A stretch of DNA of 64,000 nt from Algoriphagus sp. A40. GTDB lineage: Bacteria; Bacteroidota; Bacteroidia; Cytophagales; Cyclobacteriaceae. Numbering within the stretch: position 1 is the first letter of the stretch; each line of letters starts with the position of its first letter. Positions 26,894 to 36,484 of this stretch are shown piece by piece. The stretch spans positions 62,001-126,000 of the forward strand of contig NZ_MUNY01000042.1 of the NCBI RefSeq assembly GCF_002002735.1, written 5' to 3'. A model generated the notes under the pieces. It made no database searches, was not told where the DNA came from, and saw only the letters and a list, made by a program, of their open reading frames with translations. Position numbers and translations under genes: made by a program.

Positions 26894-28831
26894 TTAGCCG
26901 ATGACTATTCCGAGTTCTTTATCGATCTCAAGCTGGACCTTTTTCAGTTCAAAATAAACCTGCTGAAGTTCAAACACCTTATCGGCATCCAAACCCTCAT
27001 GCTCTGCGGATTTAATTTTTTGCTTGGCTTCATCCATCATTTTATGAACCAGCCTCCTCTTCAATCTCAAAATTGATTTGAAAGCAGTTCCTGCCAAATC
27101 ATCAGATTCCGTGGTGATAAAAATCTGGTGCCGCTCATGCCAATGATTGGACACTTCATGTCTGGGAGTGATCAGATCAATAACTTCCTGCCTTACCTCT
27201 GTATCCCGCTGAGCAACAAAAAAATCGGTATTAGGAATTTCACCTTTTGCAAGACAGTCCCTGTACATGCTAAGAATCTTTTGATAAATCGGGGTATGAA
27301 ATTCGATTTCCTCAGTCTCTGAAAGTAAATATTGACAGAGGCGCAATTCCTCTTGATCAAACTTTTGCCAGCCGTAATTTAACAAAAGCCTTACAGTCTC
27401 TTTCTCCTGAATTCTCAGCGTGTCTTCAACCGAAATCTGAGTCTTGGTGGGGATCAACTCCTCCAGTTTTTCCTCAGCCTCAGCTTCTTCCTTTACTTTC
27501 TGAAAATGCTCTTTATTACTCTTGATCAGAGACTTATTAAGCTCTGAGTGAATAATCTCTTCCTCGATCTGTAAAAGTCCTGAGGCTTCTTTGGCATATA
27601 CGGAACGGACGATAGGATCCGGAATTTTCCCGATGCTTTGGACAATCTCACGGATTACTTCGGCCTTTCGGATAGGATCCTTTGCAAATTCATCCTGATA
27701 AAGACCAATCTTAAATCCGATAAAATCACGGCTGTTTTCTTTCAGATAATCCTGAAAAGCCTGCGAGCCGACTTTTCTCGAAAAGCTGTCGGGATCATCT
27801 CCGTCAGGAAATACAACTGCTTTGACATTCAGCCCACCTTCAAGCAGCAAATCTATTCCCCGAATTGAGGCCTTGATCCCGGCAGCATCCCCGTCATAAA
27901 GGACCGTCACCTGATTGGTGAAACGCTTGATCAGTTTGATCTGTCCTTCTGTAAGCGAAGTGCCTGAAGAGGCCACCACGTTTTCGATTCCGGATAAATG
28001 CATCGAAATGACATCCGTATATCCTTCGACCAGGAAACAGTTGTCCAAATCTCTGATGGCTTTTTTGGCCTGAAACATCCCATAGAGCACATCGCTTTTG
28101 TGATAGATCGGTGTCTCCGGCGAGTTGATGTACTTCGGTTGGTTTTTGTCCTTGGTGAGAATCCTGGCTCCAAAGCCGATCGCCTTACCGCTGATATTGT
28201 GTATCGCAAAAGTGACTCTTCCTCTAAAGCGATCATACAATCTGGTAGGATCTCCTTCTTTTTGAAGAATAAGACCTGCTTTGAGTAAAATATCTTCCTC
28301 AAATCCAGCAGTTTTAGCAGCTTTCAAAAAATGATCCCAACCATCCAAAGCATAGCCTAGATCAAATTTTTCGATGATTTGGGGATTGAAACCCCTCTCC
28401 TTGAAATAACTCAGACCGATGGATCTTCCTTCCTCGGTCTGAAGATTTTTCACAAAAAAATCCTTGGCAAAATTCAGAGCGATGAACAAACTTTCCCGCT
28501 CATTTTGCTGGAGATCCTGTTCGGGAGTGCGGTTTTCGTCTTCTTCTACCTCTATCCCATATTTTCCGGCAAGGTGACGGATGGCTTCCTGAAAACCGAC
28601 TCCTTCGATATCCATTACAAACTGAATCGGGTCTCCGGCCTTTCCGCAACCGAAGCATTTGTAAATCTGCTTGGCAGGTGAAACCGAAAACGAGGGGGAT
28701 TTTTCTCCGTGAAAAGGGCAGCAAGCCCACATGTTTTGCCCTTTTTTCTTCAAAGGAACATAGTCACCCACCACCTCGACGATGTCGGCACGCTCTTTTA
28801 CTTTGTCAGAAGTCAGCTTACTAATGCTCAT
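26894..28831 (-). CDS. dnaG: DNA primase DnaG
   Basis: DnaG makes the RNA primers for replication. The 645-residue protein has an N-terminal CHC2 zinc domain (CPFHGEKSPSF and YKCFGCGKAGD, about residues 38-65), the RNA polymerase core with EDILLKAGL, and the TOPRIM motifs FLVEGYTDVISM and LYDGDAAGIKA; the C-terminal helicase-binding part is helical. The frame extends 38 codons upstream, but that part lacks primase features; the ATG at 28831 (MSISKLTSDKVKERADIVEVVG) matches known starts. It faces away from mrp, sharing a 160-base promoter region. Confidence 0.96.
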   Translation of the reverse strand: MSISKLTSDKVKERADIVEVVGDYVPLKKKGQNMWACCPFHGEKSPSFSVSPAKQIYKCFGCGKAGDPIQFVMDIEGVGFQEAIRHLAGKYGIEVEEDENRTPEQDLQQNERESLFIALNFAKDFFVKNLQTEEGRSIGLSYFKERGFNPQIIEKFDLGYALDGWDHFLKAAKTAGFEEDILLKAGLILQKEGDPTRLYDRFRGRVTFAIHNISGKAIGFGARILTKDKNQPKYINSPETPIYHKSDVLYGMFQAKKAIRDLDNCFLVEGYTDVISMHLSGIENVVASSGTSLTEGQIKLIKRFTNQVTVLYDGDAAGIKASIRGIDLLLEGGLNVKAVVFPDGDDPDSFSRKVGSQAFQDYLKENSRDFIGFKIGLYQDEFAKDPIRKAEVIREIVQSIGKIPDPIVRSVYAKEASGLLQIEEEIIHSELNKSLIKSNKEHFQKVKEEAEAEEKLEELIPTKTQISVEDTLRIQEKETVRLLLNYGWQKFDQEELRLCQYLLSETEEIEFHTPIYQKILSMYRDCLAKGEIPNTDFFVAQRDTEVRQEVIDLITPRHEVSNHWHERHQIFITTESDDLAGTAFKSILRLKRRLVHKMMDEAKQKIKSAEHEGLDADKVFELQQVYFELKKVQLEIDKELGIVIG

Positions 28832-28990
28832 TAAAATAGGATAGGAAACAAAGTTAAGTGCAGAGTTCAGATTTAAAGGACAATTCCAAAGAACTATTTG
28901 TCTTGGGTGAGAGTTCTCCCAGACAAGGCTAGAATGCGGTTTCATAAAGCCACATTCTTAACCTAACTTGCCCAAAATTTAGAATTACCC

Positions 28991-30085
28991 ATGCAATTGA
29001 CCGCAGAATCAATCAAAAAATCACTTTCAAGAGTTCAGGATCCAGACCTAAAGAAGGATCTGGTCACCTTGGGAATGATTCAAGGAGTTCATATTGAAGG
29101 AAAAAAAGTGAGTTTCAAGGTCGTATTGACCACTCCCGCTTGTCCTTTGAAGGAAGTAATCAAAAACAACTGCATCGAGGTCTTGGAACAAGATCATGGA
29201 AAGGACTGGGTTTGGGATATTTTTATGACTTCTCAAGTGACAACTATCCGGGATGCAGGGCCGATTCTACCGGAAGTGAAAAACATCATTGCAATTGCAT
29301 CCGGCAAAGGCGGAGTGGGAAAATCCACAACAGCGGTCAACTTGGCTGTAGCTTTGGCTCAACTCGGAGCAAAAGTCGGATTGATAGATGCGGATATTTC
29401 CGGCCCATCAGTTCCTACCATGTTCAATGTCGAGGGTGAACAACCATCGGTAAAGAAAGTCGGTGAAAAAAACATCATCATTCCGATCACTCAATATGGG
29501 GTAAAACTGATGTCCATTGGGTTTTTGACCCCTACAGACCATGCCGTGGTTTGGCGAGGCCCGATGGCAAGTTCTGCTTTAAGACAATTTATTTCGGATG
29601 TGGAGTGGGGAGAATTGGATTATCTGTTGATTGATTTGCCGCCGGGTACTTCAGATATCCACCTGACGATGGTTCAGACTGTTCCCGTCACTGGTGCTGT
29701 GATTGTCACCACCCCTCAAAAGATCGCTTTGGCTGATGCAAACAAGGGTTTGTCCATGTTTAGGCAGCCTCAAATTAACGTGCCTATCTTAGGTGTTGTT
29801 GAAAATATGGCTTATTTTACACCCGAGGAGTTGCCTGAAAATAAATATTACATTTTTGGGAAAGAGGGTGGAAAAAAATTAGCCGAAAAATACGATGTCC
29901 CGTTTCTTGGAGAAATTCCAATTGTACAAAGTATCCGGGAAAGTGGCGATACAGGCTACCCGGCAGTATTGAAAGAAGGATTGACTAAAGATGCCTATAT
30001 GGATTTGGCAGAATCTGTAGCCCGACAGATCGCAATCCGAAATGCCTCAATCGAAAAAACATCAGTTGTAGAAGTAAAAGCATAA
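28991..30085 (+). CDS. mrp: Mrp/ApbC-type P-loop ATPase, iron-sulfur carrier
   Basis: This 364-residue protein has an N-terminal MIP18/DUF59 domain (about 1-90, TTPACPLKEVIKNN) and a ParA/MinD-like ATPase with the deviant Walker A ASGKGGVGKSTTAVN (about 103-117), a Walker B segment DYLLIDLPPGTSD and a switch motif. Mrp proteins carry and transfer Fe-S clusters. The usual CxxC pair near the C-terminus is absent: ENMAYFTPEELPENKYYIFG stands where other lineages have the cysteines. This variant is common in Bacteroidota as far as I recall. A NifU-like gene follows after six bases, which supports an iron-sulfur role. Confidence 0.94.
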   Translation: MQLTAESIKKSLSRVQDPDLKKDLVTLGMIQGVHIEGKKVSFKVVLTTPACPLKEVIKNNCIEVLEQDHGKDWVWDIFMTSQVTTIRDAGPILPEVKNIIAIASGKGGVGKSTTAVNLAVALAQLGAKVGLIDADISGPSVPTMFNVEGEQPSVKKVGEKNIIIPITQYGVKLMSIGFLTPTDHAVVWRGPMASSALRQFISDVEWGELDYLLIDLPPGTSDIHLTMVQTVPVTGAVIVTTPQKIALADANKGLSMFRQPQINVPILGVVENMAYFTPEELPENKYYIFGKEGGKKLAEKYDVPFLGEIPIVQSIRESGDTGYPAVLKEGLTKDAYMDLAESVARQIAIRNASIEKTSVVEVKA

Positions 30086-30091
30086 GTAATA

Positions 30092-30340
30092 ATGGAACCT
30101 GGACTAAGAGAAAAAATTGAATTCGCTTTGGATACCATCAGACCCTACCTGGAAGCTGATGGGGGAAATGTGCGGATAGTGGAATTGACAGAGGATTTGG
30201 TTTTGAAAATCGAAATGATGGGCAACTGCGGCTCTTGTCCCATGTCAACCATGACTTTGAAAGCAGGAGTTGAAGAGGCCATCAAGCGTGCAATTCCTGA
30301 AATCATTCGGGTGGAAGCCGTAAATCTTACCATTGCCTGA
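30092..30340 (+). CDS. NifU-like C-terminal-domain iron-sulfur scaffold
   Basis: This 82-residue protein is a single NifU C-terminal domain. It has IRPYLEADGGNVRIVEL, the standard start of the fold, and the cluster-binding cysteines in GNCGSCPMSTMTLK (CxxC). Such small Nfu-type proteins hold or transfer a 4Fe-4S cluster. It follows mrp by six bases and the M43 protease gene starts 13 bases downstream of its stop, so the first two form an Fe-S pair; the protease may only be a neighbour. Confidence 0.93.
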   Translation: MEPGLREKIEFALDTIRPYLEADGGNVRIVELTEDLVLKIEMMGNCGSCPMSTMTLKAGVEEAIKRAIPEIIRVEAVNLTIA

Positions 30341-30353
30341 TTATTTCCACTGA

Positions 30354-33300
30354 ATGAAAAAAGGTTTCCGGATTTTTAGCACAATCCTGCTTTTAAAAGG
30401 ACTATTACTACTAGCGGCTAGTACTTACGGTCAAAAAATCACCTTTCTGGATCCGTCCCAATCCCTGGGATCTACCGCTCCCCATTCCCACACAGACAAA
30501 TGTGCCCATACCCTGATCCAATCCAAGATCGAAAAAGAGATGGGTTATTTTGGAACGAAAGGATTTTTTGAGGATTGGCTTGACCAAAAAATTGTTTCCA
30601 GGAGATCCACACCTCAAATAGCCAGAATCCAGGAAGATCGGAGACTGATACCCGTCGTGGTTCACGTCATTCATACCGGTTCAGCAGAAGGAACTGGCAC
30701 AAACATTCCCCAATCACAGATCATCGAGCAAATCCGGATCCTCAATGAGGATTTCAGAAGACTCAACGCCGATGCCAACCGAACTCCGGCTGAATTCCTT
30801 CCTGTAGCTGCCGATGCCAATATCGAATTTGTCCTTGCCAAGCAGGATCCAAATGGCCTTCCTACCAATGGAATTGTCCGCCTGCAAGGCACCAAATCCA
30901 CCTATGATCCGAATACTGATGCCGTCCTGATCGGTCAGCTAAGCCAATGGAATCCGGAGGAATACATGAATATTTGGGTGGTTCCTTTGGTTCAGCCCTA
31001 TATCGGTTATTCATCTTTTCCGATATCTGACCTTCCGGGCCTGAATTTTTCTCCTACACCGGCGATTATGGACGGAGTAACAATCGATTACCGCTATTTT
31101 GGAGTGGGGGGAAGTGCAGCTTCCGGTTCATTGGGAAGAACAGCCACGCATGAAGTGGGACACTTTTTCGGACTACGTCATATCTGGGGAGATGGAGGAT
31201 GCGGTGTGGATGATTTTGTCACAGATACTCCGGATCAGGATTCCTCAAACTCGGTATGTAATTCCAATCCGAGTAAATTTTCCTGCGGAAACAACAACAT
31301 GATCCAAAACTACATGGATTATACTCCGGATGCCTGCATGAATTTATTCACCAAAGGTCAGGTAGAACGGTATAATGTGGTACTGGAAAACAGCCCCCGA
31401 CGGATTACACTTGTTAACAACCGCGCCACCCAAGATCCTGTTTTGGTAAGCAGAGATTTGGCTCTAATCAGGATCACCCAACCTGTAGATGCCATCTGTG
31501 ATCTCAATATCATACCACAAGTAGAAGTACAAAATGCCGGATCGGGACTCATTTCATCTGCCCGGTTGGATTTTAGAAGAAACGGAGTAGTCATCGAAAG
31601 CAAGACATTTTCCCTAAACTTGACCACTGGGGCAACAGCTAACTTGACTTTCAACCCCTATCTGTTACAACCCGGAAACAATCAAATCCAATTTGAGATC
31701 ACACAAGTCAATGGGCAAGCTGATGAAAATGCAGCCAACAATGTAAAAACCTCCAATCCTGTTTTGCAGGGAGAAATCAATCTCCCTTACAATTACAATA
31801 TTTCTACTTTTCCAGGTGATTGGGTCATTTCCAATCCTGATCAGTCAAAAACTTGGGAGAAAAGTACCCTTTCCCTCGATGGACAAAGTCAGGATGCAGT
31901 TTATATCCGTCATTTTGATTATGAAGCTCCCGGACAATACGACTTTTTCATTTCCCCTATCATTGATTTGTCAAAATATCCAAATGCCCAATTGGTTTTT
32001 GAGGTAGCACATGCCACATACAATCAGGCAGGTTATCAGGATGAATTATTGATTTCTGTATCCGAAGACTGCGCCTCAGAATTTGACCTTATAGATGTCA
32101 ACTATCAGAAATCTGGAGTAAAGCTGGAAACCTCACCCACAACTTTGGATGAGTTTATCCCAACTTCTAATGCGCAATTCAGAACTGAGGTCTTTAATCT
32201 GAAAGAATTTCTTTCCTTGGGTAAAGTTCGCTTGGCAATCATTTCCAAAAATTCTTACGGTAATAACATTTACCTGAAAAATATCCGCATTCTTCCCAAT
32301 GAGGAATTCAACTACTCGCTCAAAATCGAAGAAATTGTAAATCCCTACCCAATCGGTACAGGAAAGCATGTAAATGAAATTTTTCGAGTCACCAACACAG
32401 GTAACCTACCGGTTTCTAAATTCCTGTTTACCCGAACTACCAATTCCTCAACTCCTGAAACTTACATTGTTTCAGAGTTAAACGTTACCCCTGAAGGCCA
32501 TGTAGATCTGGATATTGCCAAGTCCACAAGTGAGGGAAAAAACCGTCTTCAGTTTTCGGTATCAGAACCTAATTTCGACCAAAATCAACAGGTTCCATTA
32601 ACTTTCAGTCGGTTCCATTTGGAAAATACGGATTCCATTGCTGCTCCCTGGCGACAAAAATTCGACAACAGTACCAACCTCAATCCCTGGTTGACCATCA
32701 ATCCTGAAAATGATCAGGCTTCCTGGACAGTCCTTCCAGTAAGCAACGGCACCGAACCCAACAATGCGGCCAGGCTGGAAAATGGAAGTTCAGGCAACAG
32801 TTATTGGTTGGGTACTCCGGTTTTTGATCTATCCAAAACCAGTCAGGCTAGTATCTTCTTTGACCTGGCAGTCGGCCAGATAGATGCGGATACACGCTTG
32901 TCACTTTTGGCAAGCAAGGACGGGGGATTAAGCTATACCCTTGCTTGGACTGCAGCTGGAACAGAACTTTCAACCGTATCAGTTGGAAATGCAAATCCCA
33001 ATTCACCAGGAGATTTTGCAAGAAAGTTTGTGAACCTAAGTGAATTGGCAGGTACTGGCAATACCTCAGTCAGATTGGCTTTTGTATTGGAAATATCCGG
33101 AAACAGCAATTCTCCGGTTTACCTGGATAATCTGGAACTGTTTCTGAATGCCAATCCAGAGCCAGTAATACCTTCGGAAGTTTCCAGCATTCTGTTTCCA
33201 AATCCGGCCAGGGAATTTTTCAGCTTGGCATTCAACCTTCCGGTACGGGAAGATGTCACCATTCAGATTATTTCAGCCACAGGATCCATTGTGCATGAAG

Positions 33301-33425
33301 TAGTCTATCCGGGCACTCTCAACCAGACCTACTCGTTTAGCACTGAATTGTTCAGAACAGGCCTGTATGTGATTAGGATCAACAGCAATTCCCTTCAGGA
33401 AACGAAGAGATTGATTATTAATTGA
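30354..33425 (+). CDS. Secreted M43-family zinc metalloprotease with T9SS sorting tail
   Basis: This 1023-residue protein has a signal peptide (about 1-27), a pro-region, then a pappalysin-type catalytic domain. The extended zinc motif HEVGHFFGLRH (His266, Glu267, His270, His276) and the Met-turn NYMDYTPDACMNLFT are present. The following part holds beta-sandwich domains (a CARDB-like block near 370-460 and two MAM- or jelly-roll-like blocks). The last 80 residues, LFPNPAREFFSLAFN to RLIIN, are a type A sorting signal for the type IX secretion system, so the protein is sent across the outer membrane and probably attached to the surface. It likely digests extracellular protein. Confidence 0.93.
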   Translation: MKKGFRIFSTILLLKGLLLLAASTYGQKITFLDPSQSLGSTAPHSHTDKCAHTLIQSKIEKEMGYFGTKGFFEDWLDQKIVSRRSTPQIARIQEDRRLIPVVVHVIHTGSAEGTGTNIPQSQIIEQIRILNEDFRRLNADANRTPAEFLPVAADANIEFVLAKQDPNGLPTNGIVRLQGTKSTYDPNTDAVLIGQLSQWNPEEYMNIWVVPLVQPYIGYSSFPISDLPGLNFSPTPAIMDGVTIDYRYFGVGGSAASGSLGRTATHEVGHFFGLRHIWGDGGCGVDDFVTDTPDQDSSNSVCNSNPSKFSCGNNNMIQNYMDYTPDACMNLFTKGQVERYNVVLENSPRRITLVNNRATQDPVLVSRDLALIRITQPVDAICDLNIIPQVEVQNAGSGLISSARLDFRRNGVVIESKTFSLNLTTGATANLTFNPYLLQPGNNQIQFEITQVNGQADENAANNVKTSNPVLQGEINLPYNYNISTFPGDWVISNPDQSKTWEKSTLSLDGQSQDAVYIRHFDYEAPGQYDFFISPIIDLSKYPNAQLVFEVAHATYNQAGYQDELLISVSEDCASEFDLIDVNYQKSGVKLETSPTTLDEFIPTSNAQFRTEVFNLKEFLSLGKVRLAIISKNSYGNNIYLKNIRILPNEEFNYSLKIEEIVNPYPIGTGKHVNEIFRVTNTGNLPVSKFLFTRTTNSSTPETYIVSELNVTPEGHVDLDIAKSTSEGKNRLQFSVSEPNFDQNQQVPLTFSRFHLENTDSIAAPWRQKFDNSTNLNPWLTINPENDQASWTVLPVSNGTEPNNAARLENGSSGNSYWLGTPVFDLSKTSQASIFFDLAVGQIDADTRLSLLASKDGGLSYTLAWTAAGTELSTVSVGNANPNSPGDFARKFVNLSELAGTGNTSVRLAFVLEISGNSNSPVYLDNLELFLNANPEPVIPSEVSSILFPNPAREFFSLAFNLPVREDVTIQIISATGSIVHEVVYPGTLNQTYSFSTELFRTGLYVIRINSNSLQETKRLIIN

Positions 33426-33430
33426 TCTTA

Positions 33431-33465
33431 AATAAGCCGAAGTTGAAAGCTTCGGCTTATTTTTT
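33431..33465 (+). terminator. Rho-independent terminator after M43 protease gene
   Basis: A perfect 12-bp stem, AATAAGCCGAAG and CTTCGGCTTATT, with a seven-base loop, is followed by T residues. Confidence 0.9.
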
Positions 33466-33549
33466 GCCAGTTACTTTGGGTTGTTTTCAACAATTTTGCA
33501 CCTTAAGCGATCAAAAATCCAACTATCTTAGTCTGACACAAATTTCCCG

Positions 33550-34305
33550 ATGATTCCCCTCAATTATTCGCTCAAAAAAATCCTGATAAACCTGCTGATC
33601 ATTACCGCCATCGCAGTTTTTTTTGGATTTCTTTTTTTGAAAGTTTACTTACCTCTCTATACCAATCACGGAGAAACAGTCTCTGTTCCGGACCTTTCAG
33701 GTTACGAATACCAGGAGGCAAGTGAACTGTTGGACAATTCAGGACTCCAATATGAAGTATCACTGGATTCTGGCTTTAGCACCGAATTGCCTGCCTTGGC
33801 AATCCTAAAGCAGATTCCAGAAGCAAACTCCCAGGTAAAAAGTGGGCGAAAAATATACCTGACGCTCAATGCCAGAAATGCACCTTTGATCAAAATGCCA
33901 AATCTGGTTAACATGCCACTGAAAAATGTCCAGGAAATTCTTTCAAATATTGGTCTGGAGCGTGGGGATATCGTGTATGTCCCAGATATCGGTATCAACG
34001 TGGTCCTTGAACAGCGATACAGAGGAGTCACCGTCAAGGAAGGTTTTGAAATACCCAAAGGTGCCCAGATTGATTTGGTCGTTGGAGATGGTATGGGAAA
34101 CCAGATTCTCCTCGTACCTGACCTTACGGGAATGGAGGAGGAAGATGGGGAATTTCTCGTTTTGGGTTCGGGTCTCAGAGTAGGCAAAAAGAATTATTCT
34201 TTGACAGATTCAGTCTCTCCCGGAAAAATTTTCCTGCAAGCCCCGCCGGCTGGATCTGAAGTCAAAACCGGAGATTTAATCGATATTTGGATATCCAAAA
34301 ACTAA
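33550..34305 (+). CDS. Stand-alone PASTA-domain membrane protein
   Basis: This 251-residue protein has a short cytoplasmic head, one transmembrane helix (about 10-32, ILINLLIITAIAVFFGFLFL) and three consecutive PASTA domains in the periplasm (about 43-110, 113-180, 188-250), each with the VPDLSG, MPNLVNM or VPDLTGM start. PASTA domains bind peptidoglycan fragments or stabilise partner proteins. Unlike PASTA kinases or penicillin-binding proteins, there is no enzymatic domain, so it may act as a cell-wall adaptor. The next gene starts four bases after its stop, so they form an operon. Confidence 0.9.
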   Translation: MIPLNYSLKKILINLLIITAIAVFFGFLFLKVYLPLYTNHGETVSVPDLSGYEYQEASELLDNSGLQYEVSLDSGFSTELPALAILKQIPEANSQVKSGRKIYLTLNARNAPLIKMPNLVNMPLKNVQEILSNIGLERGDIVYVPDIGINVVLEQRYRGVTVKEGFEIPKGAQIDLVVGDGMGNQILLVPDLTGMEEEDGEFLVLGSGLRVGKKNYSLTDSVSPGKIFLQAPPAGSEVKTGDLIDIWISKN

Positions 34306-34309
34306 GGGA

Positions 34310-36151
34310 TTGAAAAAAATTCAAACATCCTGGCAACTTTTTTTCTGCTTTGCTTTCCTTATCTCGCAGAGCCAGCAAGGATTTGCCCAGTTTGTAGAAA
34401 TCGCTCCAATCCACCAACAAAAGTATTCTGCAAAAACAGCAGCCGGGCTTTCTTCGAGAATTCAAAACTTCAACACATTACCCTTTTGGGACGATTTTTC
34501 GACAGGGCTTGATACCCTTAAATGGACTGCTGAAGGTGCATCCTACACGGAGACAATCGGACAAAATCCACCTTCTCTGGGAGCAATATTGTTCAATGGA
34601 GTGGATCAAAACGGAAGACCTTATTCCCTACAGATCCGTGACCAGGGCGAAAGCGACTTTCTGGCTTCCAAACCATTTGATCTGAGTACACTTTCAACTG
34701 CTCAGAAGGAAAGTCTGTATTTGAGCTTTTTTTGGCAGGCAGGAGGAAAGGCCGAAGCCCCGGACGACCGTGACCAACTCACACTTCAGATTTTGAATCC
34801 TGAGGGAAATTGGGTTACAGTTTGGTTTCGACGCGGAGGTGAAGGACTTGACAGGACTGCCTTTACTCAGGAAATCCTGAAAATCAGACCCGAATGGCAG
34901 CATTCTGACTTCCAATTCAGGTTTTACTCCAACGGGCGCCAAATTGGACCCTTTGACAGTTGGTTGGTGGATTATGTCTATCTGAATTTCAATAGAACGG
35001 AAAACGAGGTGAGCTATCGGGACAGAGCTTTGACACAACGCAATCAGGTAACAATCGGAGATTTTACAGCCTATCCTTTGGAATTGCTCCAAGCTGATCA
35101 AACCGGACTTTGGAGTCAAGTTGGAAATGAATTTTTGAATCTTGAAGACCGCTTTCGGGCAATGGAATATTCCATCCAATTAGAGGACAGCCTGGGCAAC
35201 CAAATCTTGCCTATCAACGAGGATACTCCTTTCAATCCTGTACCCAATTCACTGGAAAGGAGATCATTTTTGAGCCGTGAGTTCGATGAAATCCCTGTGC
35301 CGGTTTCAGAATCAGATTTGGTCTTTAGTACCTCCCTTACTTCGGGGGATGAGTTTCTCTATGAAATTCAAAACGGCGACACCATCCGATACCAATCGGT
35401 GGATTATCGGCTTAACGACACGGTAAAGACTGTTTTTCCAATCCGTGATTTTTTTGCCTATGACAACGGATCCGCTGATTATTCGGCGGGGATCAATCAG
35501 CGGGCAGGTCAGTTAGCTGTCCTGTTCGACACACCCGAACCAGTCTACCTCAAAGGAATTTCGATCAATTTCACCAATGCTATTCAGGCAAATCAAGCCC
35601 TGGACATCGTAGTATGGGATGAAATTGACAAAAGCCCCATCCTGGTCAAAGAATCTTTGATTCCTGCCAAAATACCCGGCCAGGACTTTATTTATTATTC
35701 ACTGGATACCAACCTGCTTGTAACAGGACAATTTCATATCGGATTCACCCAATATACCAATGACTTTATCCATGTGGGCTTGGACAAAGTCAATGACCAA
35801 GGTGACAAGATTTATTACAATGTGGGAAGTGGCTGGGTTCAGAATGAAGAAGTGAAAGGCTCCCTGATGATCCGGCCCCATGTATCTCTTTCCCCTCCCT
35901 TTGAAGAGAGTCAAATTCCTGAATCTGGTTTTAGAATTTATCCAAACCCGGTAGTTGACAGGTTATTTGTGGAAGGGGAATTTGCAGAAATTACCATTTT
36001 TGATTCCTTCGGAAGGCAGATTTTGTTACAGAGGGAGCGAAACGATGAAGGGGAAATTGTTAATTTTGAAGGACAAAGACCGGGGATTTATGTGATCAAC
36101 CTAAATTCCAAATCCGGTTCAAAATCATTCCGAATTTTAGTAACCAAATAA
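34310..36151 (+). CDS. Secreted T9SS cargo protein of unknown function
   Basis: This 613-residue protein has a signal peptide (MKKIQTSWQLFFCFAFLISQ...) and a C-terminal type A sorting domain (about 535-613, FRIYPNPVVDRLFVEGEF to FRILVTK). The middle is beta-rich and lacks catalytic motifs I recognise; a jelly-roll-like block (about 40-215) with WDDFSTGLDTLKW resembles domains of surface adhesins and proteases. The start is a TTG four bases after the PASTA stop; it is the only codon that places the signal peptide properly. It probably sits on the outer surface. Co-transcription with the PASTA gene and the rhodanese gene is likely. Confidence 0.85.
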   Translation: MKKIQTSWQLFFCFAFLISQSQQGFAQFVEIAPIHQQKYSAKTAAGLSSRIQNFNTLPFWDDFSTGLDTLKWTAEGASYTETIGQNPPSLGAILFNGVDQNGRPYSLQIRDQGESDFLASKPFDLSTLSTAQKESLYLSFFWQAGGKAEAPDDRDQLTLQILNPEGNWVTVWFRRGGEGLDRTAFTQEILKIRPEWQHSDFQFRFYSNGRQIGPFDSWLVDYVYLNFNRTENEVSYRDRALTQRNQVTIGDFTAYPLELLQADQTGLWSQVGNEFLNLEDRFRAMEYSIQLEDSLGNQILPINEDTPFNPVPNSLERRSFLSREFDEIPVPVSESDLVFSTSLTSGDEFLYEIQNGDTIRYQSVDYRLNDTVKTVFPIRDFFAYDNGSADYSAGINQRAGQLAVLFDTPEPVYLKGISINFTNAIQANQALDIVVWDEIDKSPILVKESLIPAKIPGQDFIYYSLDTNLLVTGQFHIGFTQYTNDFIHVGLDKVNDQGDKIYYNVGSGWVQNEEVKGSLMIRPHVSLSPPFEESQIPESGFRIYPNPVVDRLFVEGEFAEITIFDSFGRQILLQRERNDEGEIVNFEGQRPGIYVINLNSKSGSKSFRILVTK

Positions 36152-36152
36152 T

Positions 36153-36449
36153 ATGGAAGATATAACTGTTTCAGAACTGAAGGATCGCTTGGACAAAGGT
36201 GAAAAGTTTCACTTTCTTGATGTGCGGGAGGAATGGGAATATGAAGAGGATAACCTTGGCGCAGAAAACATCCCTTTGGGCGAACTGCCACACCGACTAG
36301 GGGAATTGGAGCAATTCAAAGACGAAGAAATCCTAGTCCATTGCAGATCCGGTGCGCGCAGTGGAAATGCCAAAAAATTCATGGAAAGCAAAGGATTCAA
36401 CCAGGTCCGAAATGTCCTGGGAGGAATTTTAGCTTACAGAGCACTATAA
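36153..36449 (+). CDS. Rhodanese-like single-domain protein
   Basis: This 98-residue protein is one rhodanese domain without signal peptide. The active-site loop is VHCRSGARSG, with the catalytic Cys near residue 68; FLDVREEWEYEEDNLGAENIPLGEL is the conserved N-terminal part. Such proteins pass sulfane sulfur to acceptors such as cyanide or thiols; the true partner is unknown. It starts one base after the T9SS gene stop and ends at a terminator. Confidence 0.92.
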   Translation: MEDITVSELKDRLDKGEKFHFLDVREEWEYEEDNLGAENIPLGELPHRLGELEQFKDEEILVHCRSGARSGNAKKFMESKGFNQVRNVLGGILAYRAL

Positions 36450-36451
36450 GA

Positions 36452-36484
36452 ACGAGCCGGAAATTTCCGGCTCGTTTTTTTTTA
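36452..36484. terminator. Bidirectional terminator after rhodanese gene
   Basis: A 24-base perfect palindrome (ACGAGCCGGAAA then TTTCCGGCTCGT) is followed by T residues on the plus strand. It lies between the stop codons of convergent genes, the rhodanese and the M50 protease. Confidence 0.9.
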
